This document shows, in pieces, positions 56,721 to 64,000 of a stretch of DNA of 64,000 nt. Within the stretch, counting starts at the first letter, position 1. Each line of letters opens with the position of its first letter. The stretch is from contig NW_024067981.1 in the NCBI RefSeq assembly GCF_009389715.1, positions 1 through 64,000 of the forward strand. The letters are read 5' to 3'. The notes under the pieces were generated by a model. That model worked only from the letters and a program-made list of their open reading frames with translations. It ran no database searches and was not told the origin of the DNA. This DNA is from Phoenix dactylifera. Lineage: Eukaryota > Streptophyta > Magnoliopsida > Arecales > Arecaceae. The translations under genes were made by a program, and so were the position numbers.

Positions 56721-56970
56721 TTGGTCACCGATCACAATCTAATAACCTGGTACATTTGGTACATTGATTGGCACATAATAATAATAACAATAATATCATT
56801 AATAGCAAAGGCATTCAACATTACGCAAAAGTCATTTTAAATGTCATTCAAAATTGGCATCAACATGTCCTGAATCCATCAAAATCAAAGTCTAAAAATA
56901 TGTCATAAAGATCAACAGAGATTTCATTCCTCCTAGGAATGCAAAGACCTATCATCTAAGGCAAAAACAA

Positions 56971-58639
56971 TTATAATGAAGCATGATCAGCAGAACCAGA
57001 ATCACCATTACTCCCCCGATCTGCATGCCTTGGTCCAAAGCCAATCTCTTCTCTCATCTTTTGAAGAACCTCCTCTTGCCATTTTTTCTTTTCCTGCTCA
57101 AGAATACGTAGAAGGTCTTCATGAGTGTACAGCTCTGGAGCTTGACTTGTAGAGGTGGAAGCAGATGATGATTGCCCAATAATTCCAGTGAGATCCTCTA
57201 GGGGACTAAAGCCATAGACATGGCCATGAGTTGGGACACCAGTTGCCTCAAACCACAAGTCATAATCACGTGGAGGAGCATCTGAGGTGGAGGCATCACC
57301 ATATTTTTTGGAGTATTCAGCTGAATACTTTGCCTGCCAGTTGATTTAAAAGAAGAGAAAAACATTATGGTGGATCAAACAAGAGATAAACATGAGCAAG
57401 TTCAATAATATTTATGAATCATAAAAAAATTATACTTACCATGACAGCTTCACTTCTCTTATCTACATATCCTCCCATGCCTTGCTTTGTCTTATGCGTC
57501 CGATTAAAAGATTCAACTATTGTTGGCTCCCTGCCTAACTTTAATTTCTACAAAAGAGAAAAGAAAAAATTCATTAACATATAATGGGCTAATTTAAGAT
57601 GACTGAACAATAATATAAAAATTATTATAGAAATCTAATTGAATAAAGATATGTACCAATCGTTCGTCATGATTCACAAATGTGATTGATCCTCCACAGT
57701 GTTTAGAGATGCTACCGTTCTTCATGGTGTTTCTATTATTTTTGTTGGCTTCTGATTTCTTCTTCCATTTTGGAGAGATCCAAATATCAATTAGCTTATT
57801 CCAATTTTCTCTAGAGATCCAATTAGGGGGTTTATCACGGGCTTTGTTTAAATCTCCTTTTGCTTCCAGAAGCTTTTGGCTTCTGACCTTCCCTAATGAG
57901 GTTGTCAATCGTCGCTGACAATGCTTGTTCCAAACTTCATGCACATGATGCAATTGTCCTGAAAGAATTGTGTGTATCTCCTAACAATATATAGATCGCA
58001 AGTAATCAGACTTACTATTTGTTAAGGGCAAAAGTTAATGATAAGAAATATAAATTAATTACATCACCTCAAATTTGTTCCACATTCCAACTTTAGCATG
58101 TGTAGGGACCTCCCTCCATGACAACCACGGACCATTAAAAAATTGGCGCATGATAGCAACAGCTTTGTGACTGACCTCATAATCAAGAAACCTGCAATTT
58201 AAAAAATATTCATTAGAAAATAAATTAAATACTTTAAATGCAACAAACACATAAATTCAAATTAGTGATATAAGAAAGTGATATTTTCATACATTCCTCT
58301 TTTGCACCTAACAATCACTTTTCCATTTGCATCAACAGGGGCTTTAAGGGTTGGTTCTGGGCCATTGCTCTGTCTTGGATCAATTCCAAGTTCATCATTC
58401 ATCTGATCCTCATTCATTGTATCCTCATGATTTTGCACTGCACCATTCATTTCTTCATCATTTATTTCTTCATTTGCATCCAACTCTTCAATCATGTCCC
58501 CATCAGGAATGTAATCATCATCATCATGACATTCCTCGACACGCTCAGGCAACCTAGGAGGTTGAGGAGGAACTTGAGTAGCAGCCAGTATTAAAGCTGC
58601 TTTTCCATTACCTATTGCTTTCCCTTTTTTCTTGGCCAT
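56971..58639 (-). CDS. Transposase_24 (Ptta/En/Spm, TnpA-like) protein, five exons, apparently intact
   Basis: Exons 58639-58293, 58191-58068, 57980-57657, 57547-57440 and 57333-56971 all join at GT-AG sites in frame to 421 residues without a stop. Visible in order: basic MAKKKGKAIGNGK, an acidic segment rich in Asp/Glu/Asn (residues 35-85), GKVIVRCKRGM, HKAVAIMRQFFNGPWLSWREVP, the conserved WNKHCQRRLTTSLGKVR, PNWISRENWNKLIDIWISPKW, KHCGGSITF, PTIVESFNRTHKTKQG and KRSEAVM. A C-terminal Glu/Lys-rich helix (LYTHEDLLRILEQEKKKWQEEV) follows. This is the Transposase_24 family (PF03004). In En/Spm the equivalent accessory protein binds subterminal repeats and brings the ends together, but that role is inferred here. 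It lies between the 3' subterminal array and the TNP2 gene, on the same strand. Confidence 0.82.
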
Positions 58640-58819
58640 AACTGCACAACAATAAAAAGTTATAGTTATTTCACAATGTAAATGTCAACAAATTCAATCA
58701 AAGTAAAGAACAATCAGTGGACCTGTTGCTTTCTCTTTGCTCTTTCTCATGTCTGCACAACTATAATTTATAAGTCTAAAATTAGTTATATTAGCATTCA
58801 TAAATATGCATGTTGTATT

Positions 58820-61800
58820 TTAATCTTCCTCAGCCTCATGCTCCTCTTCCTCAGTTTGTTCATCTTCAAAATCTTCTTCTTCATCCTCAAGATCCTCTTC
58901 CATTTGGTTAGTTGTCAACTCAATTTCTGCTGCATCAATATCTTCTGCATCTCTATTAACACCAACCAAAATGTCTGGGTCATCAAGCTCATCTGTCATC
59001 GAGATTGGGGTAGGAATCCTGTAGTTTTCTTCTTGATAAAAATCAGAAAAATTTTCTTCTGTCCCACTAGGAAGGAACCTACCTCTAGCTTTTGTCTTAA
59101 TTACTGCCCACCACAATCTTCGATTCTTCTTCTTACCTGGGTAACCAGTATAGAACACCTGATGTGCTTGTTGAGCTAATACAAACGGATCATTGGTTGG
59201 AAGTCTTAGTTTGTAATTGATCTCAACGAGGCCATGTTGAGGATGCACTTTCATACCCTTATCTCTGTCATACCAGTCACATTTGAATAACACTACTTTA
59301 TTACCAATCCCAAAATAGTCTAACTCGATAATGTCAACCAACATCCCATAATAGTCACTCTCAAAGTCATTGTAACTGCTTCCCTTAATGCACACACCAC
59401 TGTTGAAGGTTCTTTTATCCTTTCCATATTCTTTGGTGTGAAATCTGTACCCATTCACAAAGTAGCCTTTATAACATTTAACTTTATTCCCAGGGCCATA
59501 TGATAGGTCCTTTAAGCGCCCATCAACATGATTTTTACTGTCATTAACCTAGCATGATAAAAATAATATCGTAAGAATAAATCAAGTGAAAGTCTAATTT
59601 ATTATTATATTTATGAATTTACAGCTCACATATGATCTAAACCAAGCCGGAAACTCCATTTCGCGTCGTCTTTCCAAATCAATTTGGCTTATATTTGGAC
59701 AAGATTGCCGGATATAATCATCAAAATACCTACAAGACAAAAGCTATAATCACATATATTGTACTCCATATGCATTTTTAAGCATGATTATAATTAAGTA
59801 CTTGTGTAACTTACTTTCCAAAAGGTTGAACCTCCACACAATTAAGAAGAACATATAACTCAGCAGCATTAAACTCCTGAGTAGTCAAATGCCTTGCAGA
59901 AGGTTTTCCAAAAGGTCGACCTTGATGAGTAAAAATGGATAGACGATCCACGAGATCAAACTCCCCTTCATCTTCATTACGGGGAACTTGATTTAACCTC
60001 GTTTGTATAGAAGGCTCAAAATAATGCGAACAGAAAGTTGATATTTCTTCTATGATGTAAGCCTCGACAATAGAACCTTCAATCGATGCTCGATTCTTTA
60101 CCTTCTGCTTTATATCATGCATAAGCCTATAAATAAGATTAATATGTTAATTTCTCAAATTTAATGGATACAAAGAAACTATATTAATGGATTTACAGAA
60201 ATTGTTACCTTTCAAAGGGGTACATCTATCTGTACTGCACGGGCCCCCCAACCTTAGCTTCATAAGCTAGATGAACAGGTAAGTGCTCCATTGAGTCAAA
60301 AAATGCAGGAGGGAATATCTTCTCAAGTTTGCAGAGAGTTACCACAATATTTTTCTCAAGAACCTCCATATCTTGGACACGCAAAGTTGTGCTGCATAAA
60401 TCTCTAAAGTAACAGCTTAATTCTGTCAATGCATCCCACACTGGTGCTGGCAATACTTCACGGAATGCAATTGGAAGCAATCTCAGCATGAAAACATGAC
60501 AATCGTGACTTTTTAACCCGTAAAACTTATAATCATCCAGGTTAACACACTTCGATATGTTTGAAGCATATCCATCAGGCAGTCTTAACCCTTTCACCCA
60601 CTCGCAGACCTCCATTGCTTGGTCTTTGGACAATACATAGGAAGCTGGAGGCTTAACTAGCTTTCCATTAACAAATTGAATCCTCAACTTAGGACGCTTG
60701 CAATACAACTCCAAATCTTGCCTTGCTTTCACATTATCTTTAGTCTTCCCTTTTACATCCATACAAGTGTAAAATATATTGAGAAACACATTCCGAACAA
60801 TATGCATGACATCTAAATTATGTCGAATAAGTAGTGTATGCCAATAGGGCAACTCCCAAAATATGCTCCTTTTCACCCAATTATGATCTTTACCGAATCC
60901 AGGAATGGTGTGCTTAGGAGCTTTCAAACCAAAAGTTATATTAGGCAAAGCAGAGATCCTATTTTTCAACTCCTCACCAGACAGTCGACGAGGTGGGGGG
61001 TCTGTCTCTATTCTACCATTGAAGAAACTATCAACTTGGTATCTGTATGCATGGTCCATGGGCAAGAATTGACGATGGCAGTCAAAAAAAGAAGTCTTCC
61101 CACCATGTTGTAGTGTAAATGTTTTTGAGTTCTCCATACAATACGGGCAGGCCAACTTTCCATGCGTACTCCATCCTGAAAGCATGCCATATGCAGGAAA
61201 ATCATTGATAGTCCATAATAAAACTGCCTTCATTTGAAAATTCTCTTTTCTAAAGATGTCATAAGTGGTGACCCCTACTTCCCATAATATTTTAAGTTCA
61301 TCAATCAAAGGCCTAAGCAAGACATCAATACTTTTGCCAGGGCTCTTAGGTCCAGAAATGACTAAACTTAGAAAAATGTAGGGTCGTTTCATACATATTG
61401 ATGGTGGAAGATTGTAAACTGTTACGAAAACTGGCCAACAAGAATAAGGACGAGCTGATTGGCTAAAGGGGTTAAATCCATCCGTACATAACCCAAGTCT
61501 AACATTACGAGGCTCGGTAGAAAAGGATGGATGAATGCGGTCAAAGTGCTTCCAAGCCTCCCCACAAGCAGGATGCACCATCTCATCTGAATCACCTCCC
61601 TTCACATGCCATGACATGAGTTCAGCCGTTCTGCTTGACATAAAAAGCCTCTGAAGTCTTGGTGTTATTGGAAGATATCGCAACCTTCTATAAGGAACAT
61701 CTTTTCTTCTACCACCACCATCATTTCTTCTGAGTTTATAACGAGGATGACCACAAATAGTACACTCAATCAAATTCTCTGTTTCCTTATAGAATAGCAT

Positions 61801-62502
61801 ACAATTATTCTCACAAACATCAATACTTGTATACTCCAACCCCAACTTCCGAAGCATCTTCTTTGATTGATAGAAATCAGAGGGCAGCTTCTCACTTTCC
61901 GGCAACATATTCTTCACTATTTTCATGATTCGATCATAGCAAGATATACTCATATTAAATTCAGACTTGCAATTTAATAATTGACTAATAGCAGATAACT
62001 TAGAGTGTTTTTTACATCCTTCCCACAAAGGTACTTCTGCATCTTTCAACAAAGAATAAAAATCTGCAGCATCCTTGTTTGGTTCTTCCTCATGATTAAC
62101 TTCAAATGCACTTCTCAAATGAAGTTCCTCTTCTGGACCCATAGCTTCCATCACCATGGTTCTATATTGCTGACCATGTTCACAACCAACATCCATTGAT
62201 GTGGATGCTTCTACTGCACTTGTACTTACAGGAGCAACTGCACCAAGTAACTCCCCATGTACAAACCATGTTGAATATCCCGGTGTAAACCCCTTTCTCA
62301 ACAGATGAACATTGACCGTATCACGGTTAAGAAATTTCTGGTTGTCACATCTTATACAAGGGCATCTAATCTTATCACCACTACAATACTCTAACTGAGT
62401 AAATGCAAACTCAAGGAACCCTTTAACTCCATCACAGAACTCAGCTCTTATATAACCATTTTCACTAAGTCGGTGGTACATCCAATTACGATCAACTGAC
62501 AT
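58820..62502 (-). pseudogene. TNP2-type CACTA transposase with one in-frame stop
   Basis: Exons 62502-60209, 60126-59815, 59729-59630 and 59548-58820 join in frame to about 1144 codons. Start ATG at 62502 (MSVDRNWMYHRL) follows a possible acceptor. Domains: transposase-associated N-terminus (residues 5-85, with CPCIRCDNQ), Transposase_21/TNP2 core (about 290-510, with LCTDGFNPF, GVTTYDIF, WTINDFPAYGMLSGWSTHG, CPYCMEN and NLDVMHIVRNV), DUF4218 (about 640-758), then an exon with AYIIEEISTFC and KPSARHLTTQE. The DUF4216 part (NGYRFHTKEYG, YYGMLVDIIELDYFG) and a very acidic tail close the protein. A TAG at 60226-60228 (codon 759) replaces the Trp expected before MYPFER. This is the DNA-cutting transposase of CACTA elements. 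Apart from that stop the gene looks complete. Asp of CTDGF and TTYD are candidate catalytic residues. Confidence 0.88.
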
Positions 62503-62520
62503 AGTTCCTCTAAAAATCAA

Positions 62521-63540
62521 AAAAATAAAACAACATAAGAAAGCCTAGAAAATATTAGAGAGATGATAAAAAAAGAAAACAACATAAGAAAAACCGAACC
62601 ATTAAAAACACGAAAGGCAAGATCGTAAAAAATGTAAAAGAAACAAAAACTGGTATGATATTTATGAAGATGAGAAGTTATCATAAGCATGACAAAAATA
62701 AGTCATTCAATCTTGTCCCAGCATCATTGACATTAAGAAGGCATTCAATCTTTACAAAAAGCTGAACATAAGGAATTAACCTTTACAAGTTATCTGTTCA
62801 TTCATCTAATACCAGCAATATTCAAAAAGCATTTAATCTTTACAAAGACAAGGAATACAAGTCAAATCATCCAAATTTATATATGGAATACTATCTGCTT
62901 CACATAGAACAAATGTGAATATACATGATCGCCTCTGATGCTAGGAAAGCATGGTACTTCTTAGCAAGCTTTTTGACCAGCTTCTTGATTGCACACTGGA
63001 AATAACTCACAACCATGAAGCAACACCACTTTCCACCACTTTCCATTATTCCTTGCAGATGAACAATGATTGTAAAAATGAATAACATGACGAAAAAATT
63101 AAAATCCATGAACTTTACATAATCCCAACCCATCAACCCTCAAAATTTCAACAGCTTATTTTTCAACAGAGCTTATTTTAAATTTACAACAGAGCTGGCA
63201 AAAGAAACCATCAAAGATCTAAAATACATGAGCTTATTTTCATATGAAATTACAACAGAGCTGGCATATGGGTTTAAGATTTTTTTAAACAGAGCTTATT
63301 TTAGACAAGTCTCTCCACTCAAGCAAGTTGGACTGCAAATGGACAACAAGGAGAACATAAATCAAAGTAGCAATTAAAATTTTGAAAATTCTAATTCTAT
63401 CAGCAGAGTAACAAATAGATGCATTTACTAACCAGAAGAACACCTACATACATACATACCAAAACCAAAAAAGAGAAGGGATGAAAAATCCCTCCTCTCG
63501 GGAAACATATGTTTAATCAACATACAAATGGCAGTGGGAT
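62521..63540. other. 5' region of CACTA element, no gene seen
   Basis: About 1 kb of AT-rich sequence upstream of the TNP2 start, with 'cattcaatctttacaaa' phrases recurring near 62735 and 62828. It probably holds the first intron or leader of the TNP2 transcript. Confidence 0.45.
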
Positions 63541-64000
63541 CGAAGAATGAGAAGAAGAGGGCAACGGCGGCCTGAAGAACTTGGATAAATCAGAGAAAAC
63601 CCTAAACCTAATCGCCAGATGGCCATAGAAGAGGAGGGAGGAGGGGGGGGGGTTAGGTTCTTACCGCGGGAGTCTGAGCGGGCTGCGGGTTCGGAACGAG
63701 GGGATGCGAAGGGCGTCGAGACGACCGGCTTTGCAGCGGATGGTGGTGATTTCTCTCCGCCGATGAAGGTTTACAGGGGCGGTAATGCGCCAGGTTGGGG
63801 TCCCGAACCGGGGGGGCGAGGGAGTGGGGAAGAACTCGAGAAATCAAGGGATCAAACGCCCGGTTGGTTTGGATCGGATCGAAGAATGAGAAGAAGAGGG
63901 CAACGGCGGCCTGAAGAACTTGGATAACTGGATCAGAGAAAACCCTAAACCTAATCGCCAGATGGCCATAGAAGAGGAGGGAGGAGGGGGGGGTTAGGTT
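63540..64000. repeat. 339-bp tandem duplication at window edge
   Basis: The segment starting 'cgaagaatgagaagaagagg' at 63541 restarts at 63880 and matches for the remaining 120 bp of the window with a five-base insertion (CTGGA). The unit is GC-rich with G-runs (63644-63653 and 63987-63994). The array probably continues beyond the window. It lies in the 5' leader zone of the CACTA element. Confidence 0.85.

Larger units (their letters stand above)
56182..64000 (-). mobile_element. Large CACTA transposon (GTCACTA class), runs off the window
   Basis: The terminus CACTACCAGAAAACACGCG at 56182 is followed by about 500 bp of GTCAC/GTGAC subterminal repeats, some palindromic. Both genes lie on the minus strand, so this is the element's 3' end. 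The 5' end lies beyond 64000. The element carries both a Transposase_24 gene and a TNP2 gene and so has the gene set of an autonomous CACTA element. One stop in TNP2 compromises it. Its subterminal motif differs from the GACGCTT motif of the other elements here. Confidence 0.88.

Noticed and set aside
60226..62520. Start of the TNP2 protein at 62520 or the UTR-proximal GRP starts at 31065 and 35933
   Set aside because: These positions are TTG codons in frame; ATG codons at 62502, 31041 and 35909 agree with the conserved N-termini.
1..64000. tRNA, rRNA or microRNA genes
   Set aside because: None recognised by eye. The tRNA-like matches are the retrotransposon primer-binding sites. A dedicated tRNA or covariance-model scan would be decisive and was not possible here.

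Overview
The window looks like a transposon-dense euchromatic stretch of a flowering-plant nuclear genome. GT-AG introns, Ty1-copia and Ty3-gypsy LTR retrotransposons, CACTA (En/Spm) DNA transposons, a LINE remnant and a small family of plant glycine-rich secreted protein genes all support this. The repeat style suggests a monocot, possibly a palm, but that is only an impression. I saw no ordinary housekeeping gene, no rRNA or tRNA gene that I could recognise, and nothing bacterial.

Left part (1-20370) is nested retrotransposons. A Sirevirus-type copia LTR (1-1388) interrupts the gag of a second copia element on the minus strand (gag 1389-2102, leader, primer-binding site, LTR 3837-4887). A plus-strand copia pol remnant (4888-6472) follows. 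A 744-bp Sirevirus reverse-transcriptase piece (6451-7194) is repeated almost identically at 14543-15290. Between the two copies lies an internally deleted Athila-like gypsy element (7195-14244: gag-protease, leader, primer-binding site and 1.9-kb LTR). The parent Sirevirus (14543-18225, LTR 18390-19934) lacks its 3' part, and a LINE endonuclease fragment follows.

Middle part (20480-44876) is a glycine-rich protein (GRP) locus with three minus-strand two-exon genes: GRP1 (29643-31041), GRP2 (33199-35909) and GRP3 (43986-44876). GRP1 and GRP2 lie in two tandemly duplicated blocks. Each block acts as an insertion-free reference for the other. Block 1 carries 7.7 kb of extra DNA at 21501-29183 (CACTA termini, a solo LTR with TATAT target duplication, a captured DUF247 gene fragment) and a 123-bp poly(A)-tailed insertion. 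Block 2 carries a 5.6-kb foldback element (36151-41754) with long inverted arms and a roughly 3.3-kb array of 21-bp repeats showing higher-order periodicity.

Right part (45268-64000) is dominated by CACTA transposons. A 4962-bp element with GTT target duplications (45268-50229) encodes a seven-exon Transposase_24-type protein with one stop. A 760-bp deletion derivative has AAC duplications (52510-53269). A degenerate terminus (55720-56181) is interrupted by a larger element running off the window (56182-64000). That last element carries an apparently intact five-exon Transposase_24 gene and a four-exon TNP2 transposase gene with one in-frame stop. It uses different subterminal repeats (GTCACTA class) from the other elements (GACGCTT class).

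Exon boundaries were read by eye from splice signals and frame continuity. Family assignments rest on recognised motifs, not on searches.
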